From Chloroflexota bacterium (GTDB taxonomy: Bacteria; Chloroflexota; Dormibacteria; Dormibacterales; Dormibacteraceae): a DNA stretch of 64,000 bases. The stretch spans positions 1-64,000 of the forward strand of contig VBEF01000017.1 of the NCBI GenBank assembly GCA_005881275.1. Reading direction: 5' to 3'. A program made the position numbers and the translations under genes. The notes beneath the pieces were generated by a model. It saw only the letters and a program-made list of their open reading frames with translations, was not told where the DNA came from and did not search any database. This document shows, piece by piece, positions 18,676 to 26,775 of the stretch; position 1 is the first letter of the stretch, and each line of letters opens with the position of its first letter.

Positions 18676-19604
18676 GGGGGCGCTTCCCCCGGCGGCGAAT
18701 CGTTCAGGCCGTCGTCACCAATCTCGTCCGTCACCTGTTCGGAGGCGCGGCCCGGAGCTGGGCCCGAAACCTGGGCAGCACGGCCCCCGCCCTCGGGTCG
18801 ATGACCCTGCTGCTCCTGATGTCTGGGCTGGTCGGCCTGACGGGTTTTGCGCTTCACAACCTGCAGCAGGTCGAGACGGGCCAGGCCTCTTTGCTTCATG
18901 TCTATTTGCGTGACGACGCGACAGACCCCGACGTCATCATGCTGTCGCAGCGTCTACAAAACGACGCGCGCGTCGCCGGATTGACCTACGTCAACAAGGC
19001 GCAGGCTCTCGAGCGCGCGCAGCGCATCCCCGGTCTGCCGCAGCTGGCCGACGCCAGCGAGAGCAATCCGTTCCCGGCCAGCCTCGACGTGCAGGTCAAG
19101 ACGATCGACGATATGGCGGCGATCGACGCCCTGGTCCGTGACGACGTCGCGGTCGATCCGGTTTATCCCACCTCGTACGACAAGGGCGCTTATCAGCGCA
19201 TCCAGGCGGTTCTGCTCGGTACCGCCGTCGCGGGTTTTGCGTTCCTCGGACTTCTCGGTTTCATTGCCGTGACTGTCACCGCGAACAGCATCAAGGCCGC
19301 GATTCATGCCCGGCGCGACGAGATCACGATCATGCAGCTGGTCGGCGCGCCGCGATGGATGGTGCGCGGGCCGTTCGTGGTGGAGGGGGCGATCACCGGC
19401 GCGGCGGCCGGCTTGGTCGCCGGTCTCATTACGTTTGGCCTGACGTTCGCCGCGATCACGGCCGCGGCCGGTGCTTTCATGCGGTTTGCGCCAGGCGTCA
19501 CAGTCACGGTTGCCGCGCTCGCGGCCGCGATCGTCCTCCTGGTCGGTCTTGGCCTGGGCTCCGGCTCATCGCTGATCAGCCTGCGGAGGCACATGGAGAC
19601 GTGA
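18657..19604 (+). CDS. ftsX: Cell-division protein FtsX
   Basis: A 315-residue membrane protein of the FtsX/MacB type. The topology is a cytoplasmic N-terminus, a first transmembrane segment near residues 45-65, a large extracellular domain (about 66-180, with VQVKTIDDMAAIDALV), then three more transmembrane segments. The conserved ARRDEITIMQLVGAPRWMVRGPF loop sits between segments 2 and 3. It couples FtsE ATPase cycles to an external hydrolase. The GTG start lies inside ftsE, and the stop overlaps the next gene (GTGA), a coiled-coil M23 peptidase that is its probable partner. Confidence 0.93.
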   Translation: MAGVVVRGRFPRRRIVQAVVTNLVRHLFGGAARSWARNLGSTAPALGSMTLLLLMSGLVGLTGFALHNLQQVETGQASLLHVYLRDDATDPDVIMLSQRLQNDARVAGLTYVNKAQALERAQRIPGLPQLADASESNPFPASLDVQVKTIDDMAAIDALVRDDVAVDPVYPTSYDKGAYQRIQAVLLGTAVAGFAFLGLLGFIAVTVTANSIKAAIHARRDEITIMQLVGAPRWMVRGPFVVEGAITGAAAGLVAGLITFGLTFAAITAAAGAFMRFAPGVTVTVAALAAAIVLLVGLGLGSGSSLISLRRHMET

Positions 19605-20863
19605 GAGGGGGGCTGATCGCTCTCGTGCTTGCGCTTCTCGTGCTCGGCGCCGACCGTCTTCCGGCAACGGCAGAGGGAAGTCCTTCCGACCCGGCGCAGC
19701 AGCAGGCGATCATCGACCAGGTCCGCGCCCAGCTCGGAAGCAATCTGGCTGACGCATTGGCCGCTCAGCAGCAGTTGCAGCAGTCCCTGCAGGACAACGC
19801 TGCCCAGCAGCGCGTGCTCCAGGGCAAGATCAGCGCGGCCGAGGCGAAGATCGCCGATCTCGACCTGCAGATCGCGGACGCAAAAAGGCGCGAGGCGATC
19901 CTTGCCCGGCGCATCGAGGTCAAGCGCGCGCAGCTCCGCCAGCTGGCTCGCGCGGTTTATTCGGCGCCGGAGTCGGCGCTGGTTGTGCTCGCCGAATCGG
20001 AGAGCCTGAGCGACCTGCTGACCCGCATCGCGGATCTGAACGTCGCGGGAGCGCGTGCTGCGGAGATCAAGGATTCCCTGAAGCGTGATCTCGCAGCATT
20101 GCAGTTGGAGCGCGAGAAGGAAGAGGCTGCGCGTGCCGAGCAGATCAAGCTGCGGGACCAGCTCGGCTCGGATCTGTCGCAGCTGAAGAGCCTTCAGGCG
20201 CAGCAGGAAACCTCGCTGGCGCAGCTGGAGGTGAAGATCGCCCAGACGCGAACAGAGCTGGCGCGCTTGAACACGCAGTCGGCGCAGCTGGCGCAGCAGG
20301 TCACGCAAATGCTGCAGCAACAGCAGGACGCGATCATCGCCGCGGCCATGCAATCGGTCTGGACGCAGCTGCAGCTGTGGGTCCAATCGAACAATGTGGG
20401 CCAGATTCCAACCAGCAGCGGCCACTCGACCAAGTTCCGCTTCATCTGGCCCGAGCCTCAGGCTCAGATCTCCCAACCATTCGGGCCCAGCACCTATTGG
20501 TTCGAACCTCCCTATGGCAGCTATCCGCACTTCCACACCGGCATCGACCTGGTCGAGCCGTTTGGATCGCCGGTGCAGGCGGCCGACGACGGGGTCGTGG
20601 CGCTGGTCGGCAGCTCGAGCAGCGGGTACGGCAACTACGTCGTGATCGCGCACTCGGGCGGGTTGAACACCCTGTACGGCCACCTGTCGACGGCTCTCGT
20701 CAGTGTCGGCCAGCAGGTCACGCAGGGCACCGTGGTCGGGCTCGAGGGATCGACCGGAAACTCGACGGGCGCGCATCTGCACTTCGAGCTGCGGATCAAC
20801 CAGAACCCGGTCAACCCGGCGCCGTATCTGCCGCCGGGAGCGCCCTCCGCCTTCCGGGGCTAG
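19601..20863 (+). CDS. Coiled-coil M23 (LytM) peptidase, EnvC-like
   Basis: A 420-residue secreted protein. An N-terminal signal segment (residues 4-25) is followed by a long Gln/Ala-rich coiled coil (about 35-265), then a LytM/M23 domain (about 290-410). The zinc ligands of an active metallopeptidase are present: HFHTGID (H and D) and HLHFEL (HxH). The layout matches EnvC, PcsB and RipC-type proteins, which are recruited by FtsEX through the coiled coil and either cleave peptidoglycan or activate amidases. Keeping all ligands suggests direct cleavage here. The start is GTG 19601, overlapping the ftsX stop. Confidence 0.9.
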   Translation: MRGGLIALVLALLVLGADRLPATAEGSPSDPAQQQAIIDQVRAQLGSNLADALAAQQQLQQSLQDNAAQQRVLQGKISAAEAKIADLDLQIADAKRREAILARRIEVKRAQLRQLARAVYSAPESALVVLAESESLSDLLTRIADLNVAGARAAEIKDSLKRDLAALQLEREKEEAARAEQIKLRDQLGSDLSQLKSLQAQQETSLAQLEVKIAQTRTELARLNTQSAQLAQQVTQMLQQQQDAIIAAAMQSVWTQLQLWVQSNNVGQIPTSSGHSTKFRFIWPEPQAQISQPFGPSTYWFEPPYGSYPHFHTGIDLVEPFGSPVQAADDGVVALVGSSSSGYGNYVVIAHSGGLNTLYGHLSTALVSVGQQVTQGTVVGLEGSTGNSTGAHLHFELRINQNPVNPAPYLPPGAPSAFRG

Positions 20864-20927
20864 CTCGGCAAGCAGGCACCCGATTCGCGCGCGCCGGCCA
20901 ATCTCCTAGCCCTCAGGCCTTGCCGCC

Positions 20928-20977
20928 TTGACTTTTATCTGCATACAGTTAGACTAAAGTAGTTCAGACCTTAACTA
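20928..20977 (+). promoter_or_regulatory. Composite promoter 1 with GntR-like and MarR-like boxes
   Basis: TTGACT (20928-20933), a 16-base spacer and TAGACT (20950-20955) form a sigma70-type promoter. The spacer holds CTGCATACA (20939-20947), whose reverse complement lies beside the gntR gene at 26758-26766. Just after the -10 lies the dyad TAGTTCAGACCTTAACTA (20960-20977), matching the dyad at the marR promoter (32634-32651). Positions 20928-20955 are identical to 23773-23800. It drives the FAD oxidase gene beginning at 20994. Confidence 0.75.
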
Positions 20978-20993
20978 TCTTGAGGTGAGGGGA

Positions 20994-22439
20994 ATGCCCG
21001 AGACGGTTATCGACCAGGCGGCCGCGGCCGGCCTGGTGCGTGAGCTCCAGAAGTCTCTCTCCGGCGACGTTCTGGCGCTCGGGGAGCCGGGCTACGACGA
21101 GGCGCGGGCCATCTGGAACGCGATGGTCGACAAGAAGCCGGCGGTCATCGCGCGCTGCGCCACGACAGAGGACGTCGTCAGCGCGGTCAACGCCGCGCGC
21201 AACCACGGCCTCCAGGTCTCCGTGCGATGTGGCGGCCACGGCGTGACCGGCAAGGCCCTCGCCGATGGAGGCCTGACGATCGACCTGACGCGCATGCGCC
21301 GGGTTGAGGTCAACGCGGGCGACCAATTGGTGCGGGTCCAGGGAGGCTGTCTGCTGGGCGACATCGACGCCGCGACCGCGCAGCATGGCTTGATCGTTCC
21401 GGCCGGCATCGTCTCGGAAACGGGCGTGGGGGGCCTGGCGCTCGGGGGAGGCATCGGCTGGTTCTCCCGCAAGCACGGCTTGACGTGCGACAACTTCAAG
21501 TCGCTCGAGCTCGTGACCGCTGCCGGCGAAGTCATCCGGGCCAGCGAAACCGAGCACCCCGATCTCTTCTGGGCATTGCATGGAGGAGGCGGGAACTTCG
21601 GCGCCGTGACCGAGTTCGAGTTCGAGGCTCATCGCTTCGGACCAGAGATGCGGATCGGAGTCGCGCTGCACCATCCAGAGGATGCAGCCGCAGCGCTCGC
21701 GGAGTACGCGCAGATCTATCCCGAGCTTTCTGACCGCGTGGGCTGGCATGCCGCGCTCAAGCAATCCATGCCCGGGCTGCCCTTCGTTCCCGAGCCCTTG
21801 CGCGGCAAGCGTCTGCTCCTGATGATCGTCATGTATCTCGACGACGCCCAGTCAGACGATGGCATCAAGCTCGTCGAGCGCTTGATCGGCGTCGGCAAGC
21901 CGGCCGCCAAGGCGGTGACCGTGATGCCGTTTGGCGCGCGGGTCCAGAAGCTGCTCGACCCCGAGTTCCCCAACGGGAATCGGTACTACACGAAAGAAGC
22001 TCACATCAACGCCCTGCCTGAAGAAGCGCTCGAGATCCTCGTCAGCCGGTGGGGCGAGATGAAGATGTCGGGCGAGATCGAGATCATCGGGCTGGGCGGC
22101 GCCATGGCACGAGTCAGCCCTGAGGCAACCGCATTCCCCAATCGCCATCACAACTGGTGGCTCAACTTCGCCCTGCACTGGGATAAGGCGTCAGAGGACG
22201 TGAGCAACGTCGCCCAGATTCGGGCCGCGCATGACGCGTTGAAGCCCTGGCTCGGCAGCGGCATCTACGCGAACATGCTCAACTTCGACGAAGCCGACCG
22301 GCTGGTCGACGCCTACGGCGGCCAGGAGCGCTACGACCGCCTGGCCCGCGTCAAAGCGCGGTACGACCAGGACAACTTCTTCCGCTCGAACAACGCGGCC
22401 ATCGCCCCGATTGGAGGGCGCAGCCGGGTCACCAACTGA
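20994..22439 (+). CDS. FAD-linked oxidoreductase, berberine-bridge type
   Basis: A 481-residue flavoenzyme of the PCMH-FAD/BBE family. The FAD domain contains VSVRCGGHGVTG, where His is the usual 8-alpha flavin attachment site, then GDIDAATAQHGLIVPAGIVS and GVGGLALGGGIGWFSRKHGL. The second (6-S-cysteinyl) site is absent: SETGVGG replaces the C-x-x-V-G-V-G-G pattern. The C-terminal BBE segment is FDEADRLVDAYGGQERYDRL with NFFRSNNAAI. Such enzymes oxidize sugars, alkaloids or aromatic alcohols. The ATG at 20994 is preferred over GTG 20985 because GAGGTGAGG lies just upstream. An SDR follows 17 bases after the stop. Confidence 0.85.
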   Translation: MPETVIDQAAAAGLVRELQKSLSGDVLALGEPGYDEARAIWNAMVDKKPAVIARCATTEDVVSAVNAARNHGLQVSVRCGGHGVTGKALADGGLTIDLTRMRRVEVNAGDQLVRVQGGCLLGDIDAATAQHGLIVPAGIVSETGVGGLALGGGIGWFSRKHGLTCDNFKSLELVTAAGEVIRASETEHPDLFWALHGGGGNFGAVTEFEFEAHRFGPEMRIGVALHHPEDAAAALAEYAQIYPELSDRVGWHAALKQSMPGLPFVPEPLRGKRLLLMIVMYLDDAQSDDGIKLVERLIGVGKPAAKAVTVMPFGARVQKLLDPEFPNGNRYYTKEAHINALPEEALEILVSRWGEMKMSGEIEIIGLGGAMARVSPEATAFPNRHHNWWLNFALHWDKASEDVSNVAQIRAAHDALKPWLGSGIYANMLNFDEADRLVDAYGGQERYDRLARVKARYDQDNFFRSNNAAIAPIGGRSRVTN

Positions 22440-22456
22440 GCAACGGGAGGGCTGCT

Positions 22457-23230
22457 ATGGGAGATCTTGAGAATCGTGTCGTCATCGTCACCGGTGGAGC
22501 ACGAGGCATCGGCCTGGGGATCGCGGAGGCCGTCGCCGAACAGGGGGCCCGCGTGGTGGTGGCGGACATCCTCGAAGACGAGGCCGAGGAGAGCGCGAAG
22601 AAGCTCGGCAACGGACACCTCGCGGTCAAACACGACGTACGCAAGGCGGAATCCGCGAAAAACCTCGTCGAGACGACGCTGGAGAAATTCGGCCGCATAG
22701 ACGTCCTGGTCAACAATGCCGGGGTCGGGCCGAATCCCACGCCGATCCAGGACCTGACGGAGGAGGAGTACGACCGCGTTCTCGACATCAACCTGCGCGG
22801 CGTGTTCCTCACGACCCGTGCGGTGGTACCTCACCTGATCAAGCAGCAGTCAGGGCGCATCATCAACATCGCGTCCATCGTCGGCCAGACCGGCTTCGCG
22901 ATGATCGTTCCCTACGCCGCATCGAAATTCGCGGTGATCGGCGTCACACAGTGCCTCGCGCACGAGCTGGCGCCGTACGGCATCACCGCCAACAACGTCT
23001 GTCCTGGGATCGTCGAGACGGCGCTCCACTCGCGGGTCGTGGAGCAGTTCTCGGCGATGCAGGGTCAAACTGTCGAGGAGGGCTGGGACTTCTTCCGCAA
23101 CCGGATCCCGCTGCATCGGTTTCAGACCCCGCGTGACCTGGGCGAGATGGTGGCGTTCCTGGCTTCAGACCGCGCGAAGAACATCACCGGCGCCACCTTC
23201 AACGTGGACGGTGGCTGGGAGATGCACTGA
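22457..23230 (+). CDS. Short-chain dehydrogenase/reductase
   Basis: A 257-residue classical SDR. The cofactor motif is TGGARGIG (residues 12-19) with VVVADI, where the Asp after the second strand favours NAD(H). NNAG is at about residue 90, and the catalytic Ser-Tyr-Lys lie in INIASIVGQ and YAASK. The C-terminal NVDGGWEMH is typical. GGGAGG lies 8-10 bases before the ATG. It sits between an FAD oxidase and a cupin, under the composite promoter at 20.9 kb, and probably oxidizes or reduces the product of the flavoenzyme. Confidence 0.9.
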   Translation: MGDLENRVVIVTGGARGIGLGIAEAVAEQGARVVVADILEDEAEESAKKLGNGHLAVKHDVRKAESAKNLVETTLEKFGRIDVLVNNAGVGPNPTPIQDLTEEEYDRVLDINLRGVFLTTRAVVPHLIKQQSGRIINIASIVGQTGFAMIVPYAASKFAVIGVTQCLAHELAPYGITANNVCPGIVETALHSRVVEQFSAMQGQTVEEGWDFFRNRIPLHRFQTPRDLGEMVAFLASDRAKNITGATFNVDGGWEMH

Positions 23231-23776
23231 TTGTCGGATGGCTTGATGTTGACGCCGGGCGCGGGTCGCGTGATCGCCGGCGGCGGACTCCACGCGACGC
23301 TCAAGGTGCCAGGAGGCAACCCCGCGGTTGCGTCGACGTTCGAGGTCGTCGTACCGCCGGGATTCGACGTTGGCGCGCACGTGCACCGGTCGGCCCAGGA
23401 GCTCTTCTACGTGCTCGAGGGTGAGCTCGACCTGCTCGCGTTCGAACCCCAATCGCGCTCGGAGGGCGACTGGCACGAGTGGGTGTCGTCGAATGGCCAG
23501 AAATTCCTGAGGGGCGGCCCGGGCTCGCTGCTCTTCATCCCGCCCGGCTGCCCGCACGCTTTCTCCAACCCCACGTCCGAACCGGCGCGCGTCCTGTTCC
23601 AGGCCGCGCCATCAGGTCATGAGGATTATCTCGACGAACTGGCCGCGCTGCTGCGCGAAGCCAAGGGCAAACCGCATCCCGCGGCCGTGGCCGAGCTGCG
23701 CCGCCGATACGACATCGAGCAGCTCACCGCGCTCCGCAATCCGCCCCAGCACGCCCACGTGGGTAGTGCACGTTGA
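23231..23776 (+). CDS. Cupin-domain protein
   Basis: A 181-residue single-cupin protein. The first cupin motif appears as FDVGAHVHRSAQELFYVLEG (metal-ligand His pair and Glu) and the second as GSLLFIPPGCPHAFSN (third His), so a mononuclear metal site is likely. A C-terminal helical tail follows. The start is TTG directly after the SDR stop, with GGGAG upstream; ATG 23246 is an alternative five codons in. It is the last gene before the second composite promoter, which begins within its 3' end. The function within the island (dioxygenase, isomerase or sensor) is unknown. Confidence 0.8.
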   Translation: MSDGLMLTPGAGRVIAGGGLHATLKVPGGNPAVASTFEVVVPPGFDVGAHVHRSAQELFYVLEGELDLLAFEPQSRSEGDWHEWVSSNGQKFLRGGPGSLLFIPPGCPHAFSNPTSEPARVLFQAAPSGHEDYLDELAALLREAKGKPHPAAVAELRRRYDIEQLTALRNPPQHAHVGSAR

Positions 23777-23824
23777 CTTTTATCTGCATACAGTTAGACT
23801 GGCCGGTAGTACAGAACTTAACTA
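23773..23824 (+). promoter_or_regulatory. Composite promoter 2 with GntR-like and MarR-like boxes
   Basis: TTGACT (23773-23778), a 16-base spacer and TAGACT (23795-23800) repeat the promoter at 20.9 kb exactly over 28 bases, then diverge. CTGCATACA lies in the spacer (23784-23792). TAGTACAGAACTTAACTA (23807-23824) matches the marR-promoter dyad at 15 of 18 positions. It lies before the NmrA-like gene starting at 23849, so that gene and its followers have their own copy of the same regulation. Confidence 0.75.
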
Positions 23825-23848
23825 TCTGCCTAGGTCGGGAGGGCTGAC

Positions 23849-24745
23849 ATGGCTTCGACCGTTTTGGTGACAGGCGCGACCGGCACGGTATCGACGGCGC
23901 TGCGAGAAACACTCAAGGGCAAAGTCGGCCTGAAGATCCGCACGCTGGTCCGGGATTCGGCGAAGGCCGACGCGTTGAAGAAGGACGGTTATGAGGTCGT
24001 CATCGGCGACCTGGAGGAGCTCGACACGCTCGCCGAAGCCTTCGACGGCGTCGACATCCTCTGGCTGCTGACGCCTGCTTCGGCCCTGGAGCCGTCGATG
24101 GGCTCGAACGCGGTCCAGGCCGCCAAGCGAGCGAAGGTCAAACACATCGTGCGGAACTCGGCCATCAAGGCGGGACATGACGCCCCGAACAGGAACGGCC
24201 GCCTGCATGCCCTCGTCGAAGAGTCCGTGAAAGCCTCGGGCATCCCATGGACGATCCTCCGTCCGCATTACTACATGCAGAACCTGCTCAGCTCGGCAAG
24301 CTCGGTGAGCTCGGACGGCATGCTCTACATGAACATGGGCCAGGGCCGCGTCGGGACGATTGACGGGCGCGACGTGGGCGTGTTCGCCGCCAAGATCATC
24401 GAGCACCCGGACCGTCACGCCGGCAAGACCTACACCCCGACCGGTCCGGAGTCGATCGACATGGGATCGGCAGCGAATGCCCTGAGCCGGGTCCTCGGCA
24501 AACCGGTGACGTACGTCGCTCTGCCGCCAGAGGCCGCGCAGCAGGCGATGCTCGGCTTCGGCCTCTCGCGCTGGTTCGTCGGGAACGTGGTGGACTACGG
24601 CCGCGCGTATTCCGAGGGGTGGGGTGATTTCACAACGAGCGAATTCAAGGATGTCATCGGGCACGAGGCCCGCTCCTTCCAGCAGTTCGCGACGGACTTC
24701 GCACCGGCCTTCGGTGGCTCGGTGAAGGAAGCAGCGCATGCTTGA
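23849..24745 (+). CDS. NmrA-like NAD(P)-binding protein
   Basis: A 298-residue atypical/extended SDR of the NmrA/HSCARG type. The Rossmann motif TGATGTVS starts at residue 8. LVRDSAKADALKKDGYEVVIGDLEELDTL shows the usual basic residue after strand two, and IPWTILRPHYYMQN is a family hallmark. No classical YxxxK catalytic pair is obvious, so it may be a redox sensor or a reductase such as an NADPH:quinone oxidoreductase. GGGAGG lies before the ATG. It is the first gene after the second composite promoter and is followed by a cupin 18 bases on. Confidence 0.82.
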   Translation: MASTVLVTGATGTVSTALRETLKGKVGLKIRTLVRDSAKADALKKDGYEVVIGDLEELDTLAEAFDGVDILWLLTPASALEPSMGSNAVQAAKRAKVKHIVRNSAIKAGHDAPNRNGRLHALVEESVKASGIPWTILRPHYYMQNLLSSASSVSSDGMLYMNMGQGRVGTIDGRDVGVFAAKIIEHPDRHAGKTYTPTGPESIDMGSAANALSRVLGKPVTYVALPPEAAQQAMLGFGLSRWFVGNVVDYGRAYSEGWGDFTTSEFKDVIGHEARSFQQFATDFAPAFGGSVKEAAHA

Positions 24746-24763
24746 TAGGCAGGAGGTTGGCTG

Positions 24764-25258
24764 ATGTCGAACGAGTTTTTCGCCCTGGATTCCGAGGGCG
24801 GCGACCCGCTCTGGTACCTCCAGGTCCTGATGACGATCAAGGCGAGCGGCGACAAGACGGGCGGCGCGCTCGGCCTGCTCGACTTCAAAACGCCGGCCGG
24901 CCAGACACCTCTCCATGTCCATCACCACGAGGACGAGGGCTGGTATTTGCTGGAGGGCCAGATCTCATGCACGTGCGGCGAGGAGAGCGTGACCGCCGGG
25001 CCGGGAGCGTTCCTGTGGCTGCCGCGCGACGTGCCGCACCGGTTGCGCTTCGAGACCGAATGCCATCTCCTGCAGATCGCGATCCCGGCGGGCCTGGAGG
25101 CCTTCCACAAGAAGATGGGCCAGCCCGCGCCGCGCATCGAGCTCCCCCCTCCTGGGCAGGTCCTCGACAAGGAGAAGTACCGCCGGCTCGCGTCCGAGCA
25201 CGGCCTCGAGATCATTGAGCTCCCGCAGTGGGACAAGAAGGAGGAAGCCAAGCGATGA
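24764..25258 (+). CDS. Cupin-domain protein, quercetinase-like
   Basis: A 164-residue single cupin. The metal-site motif is TPLHVHHHEDEGWYLLEG (His-x-His and Glu), and the second motif is GAFLWLPRDVPHRLRF. Members with this H-x-H-H-x-x-x-E pattern include quercetin dioxygenase-like proteins and uncharacterized aromatic-modifying enzymes. AGGAGG lies about 10 bases upstream of the ATG. The stop overlaps the next gene (ATGA), showing tight coupling with the DUF6081-like protein. The substrate is unknown. Confidence 0.8.
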   Translation: MSNEFFALDSEGGDPLWYLQVLMTIKASGDKTGGALGLLDFKTPAGQTPLHVHHHEDEGWYLLEGQISCTCGEESVTAGPGAFLWLPRDVPHRLRFETECHLLQIAIPAGLEAFHKKMGQPAPRIELPPPGQVLDKEKYRRLASEHGLEIIELPQWDKKEEAKR

Positions 25259-25974
25259 CGGTTCTCGAGTACGACACGTTCACAGAAGGCGCAGTCGACC
25301 CCACCAAGTGGGTGCCGCTGCAGCTGCCCACGCCCGACGGGAGCATGTGGTCTTACGGCGACCCGCAGGCCAAGGTCGAGGCCCACGACGGCACGCTGAC
25401 CATCACAGTCAACCCATTCCGGCTCAAGCACGACAGCGTCCACATGCTCGACGACCCCAAGCACCTGCTGGTCACGCCGCAGCCGATCCCAGTCCCAGCG
25501 ACCGGGGCGCGCATCTCCGCAGAGATGGCCTGCGAGACCTACAACGGCAACCCGGACGACATCACCGACGGATGGGTCGGCCTCGTCGTGGGCGACTTCT
25601 CGACCGGGATGATATTCGACTGGATGCTCAGCGGGACGCGCGTGGGCGCCCTCTATGAGCGCCTGCCGATCCCCGGCGTGACTCCCGAAGGCGGCTCGTT
25701 CAGCTACCTGGTGCAATCGCCATTCGTCGCGATCAACGAACCTGGCAAGTTCAGGTCCTATGAGATCGCGCTCAACCCCAAAGCGCGCTCAGCCGAATGG
25801 AAGGTCGACGGCCAGGCTTTCTATCGCACCGAGGGGATCCCGGTGGAGGTCCAGTCGGTCACGTTGGGCCTGATCGTGTGCACGCTGAAGCCCACCGGCC
25901 CGCACGGCAGCACCTCGGTGCACGGCCAGGGTGCCAGGGGCAGCTGGCGGCACCTCAAGGTCGCGAGCGGGTAG
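25255..25974 (+). CDS. Uncharacterized beta-rich protein, possibly DUF6081-like
   Basis: A 239-residue soluble protein with no signal peptide. It is rich in aromatic and beta-prone segments (VLEYDTFTEGAVDPTKWVPL, GWVGLVVGDFSTGMIFDWML, AEWKVDGQAFYRTEGIPV), suggesting a concanavalin A-like jelly-roll. It resembles proteins annotated as DUF6081 in Actinobacteria, but this is from memory and not checked. The ATG at 25255 overlaps the cupin stop (ATGA). The gene ends 6 bases before the convergent gntR gene. No catalytic residues could be assigned, and its job in the island is unknown. Confidence 0.6.
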   Translation: MTVLEYDTFTEGAVDPTKWVPLQLPTPDGSMWSYGDPQAKVEAHDGTLTITVNPFRLKHDSVHMLDDPKHLLVTPQPIPVPATGARISAEMACETYNGNPDDITDGWVGLVVGDFSTGMIFDWMLSGTRVGALYERLPIPGVTPEGGSFSYLVQSPFVAINEPGKFRSYEIALNPKARSAEWKVDGQAFYRTEGIPVEVQSVTLGLIVCTLKPTGPHGSTSVHGQGARGSWRHLKVASG

Positions 25975-25980
25975 CGGTAC

Positions 25981-26745
25981 TCAGGTTCCCTCGAGCGCCG
26001 AGAAGAGCTGCAATGCGGTGCGGACAAGGGTGGGCTCGCGCTCGGGAGCGATCTGCGCCATGAGCGTGAGCGCGGCTCGCGCCGAGTGCTTGGCCACCAG
26101 CGACGCCGCCTTGCTCGCGTCCTTCCTCTTGCACGCGCGGAGGATTGCCTCGTGTTCCTCGAGCAGGCGAACGCCGCCCTGGATCTCCTCGGTCTGGAAC
26201 ATGCGCCGGAAGCGTTCCGCGCGGTCGAAGTACGTCGAGAGCGTGCGCGCAAACTCGCGCCCCGCCTCGGGGATCAGCGCGCGGTGGAACCGCCGGTGGG
26301 CACGCGCCCACGTTTCCGCGTTTGTGTCGGAGGCGTGCTTGCGCATCTCCTGCACGGCCTCGGCCAGCTCCTGGAGCCTGGATTGGTCGAGCAGCGGCAC
26401 GGTGACCAGGACGCCGGTCGCTTCCAGCAGCACCCGGCTCCCATACACCGTATCGATGTCGCCGACGTCAAGCGCGGTCACGTGCGTGCGGCGGTTGTGC
26501 TCCGACTGGACGATACCCTCCGCTTGCAGCATGCGCATCGCTTCACGTAGCGGAGTCCGGCTGACGCCGAGGCGCTCGGCCAGCTCGACTTGGGAGATGC
26601 TCGCTCCGTTCGGGATGGCGCCGTCGAGGATCAGCCGGCGCAGGTATTCATGCAGCGAGCCCGCGGTCGCGCGGCCGTTGCGCCGGTACGGTTTGATCGC
26701 ATCGAGTGAGACGCTGGAGCGTCGTCGGCGTTGCGGCGTTGCCAT
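25981..26745 (-). CDS. GntR-family regulator, FCD subfamily
   Basis: A 254-residue transcription factor. The N-terminal winged helix (about residues 28-90) reads YLRRLILDGAIPNGASISQV and LAERLGVSRTPLREAMRMLQ, the typical GntR HTH. The C-terminal FCD helical domain keeps metal/ligand-site His residues in HRRFHRALI, LEEHEAILRA and VAKHSARA. It is transcribed away from the amidohydrolase gene, with only 30 bases between the two starts. TGTATGCAG (26758-26766) lies in that gap, and its reverse complement recurs in both composite promoters, so it probably controls itself, the amidohydrolase set and the two upstream units. Confidence 0.88.
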   Translation of the reverse strand: MATPQRRRRSSVSLDAIKPYRRNGRATAGSLHEYLRRLILDGAIPNGASISQVELAERLGVSRTPLREAMRMLQAEGIVQSEHNRRTHVTALDVGDIDTVYGSRVLLEATGVLVTVPLLDQSRLQELAEAVQEMRKHASDTNAETWARAHRRFHRALIPEAGREFARTLSTYFDRAERFRRMFQTEEIQGGVRLLEEHEAILRACKRKDASKAASLVAKHSARAALTLMAQIAPEREPTLVRTALQLFSALEGT

Positions 26746-26757
26746 CGCAGCGGACAG

Positions 26758-26766
26758 TGTATGCAG
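26758..26766. promoter_or_regulatory. Candidate GntR operator in the divergent gap
   Basis: TGTATGCAG lies in the 30-base gap between the divergent gntR (start 26745) and amidohydrolase (start 26776) genes. Its reverse complement CTGCATACA occurs at 20939-20947 and 23784-23792 inside promoter spacers. The position beside the regulator gene suggests autoregulation. Binding is inferred. Confidence 0.6.
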
Positions 26767-26775
26767 TTAAGGACC

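Noticed and set aside
26731..26775. Earlier start for the amidohydrolase at 26731
   Set aside because: It would place the start inside gntR and over the candidate operator; ATG 26776 with AAGGA gives the family's N-terminal IDVHCH motif directly.
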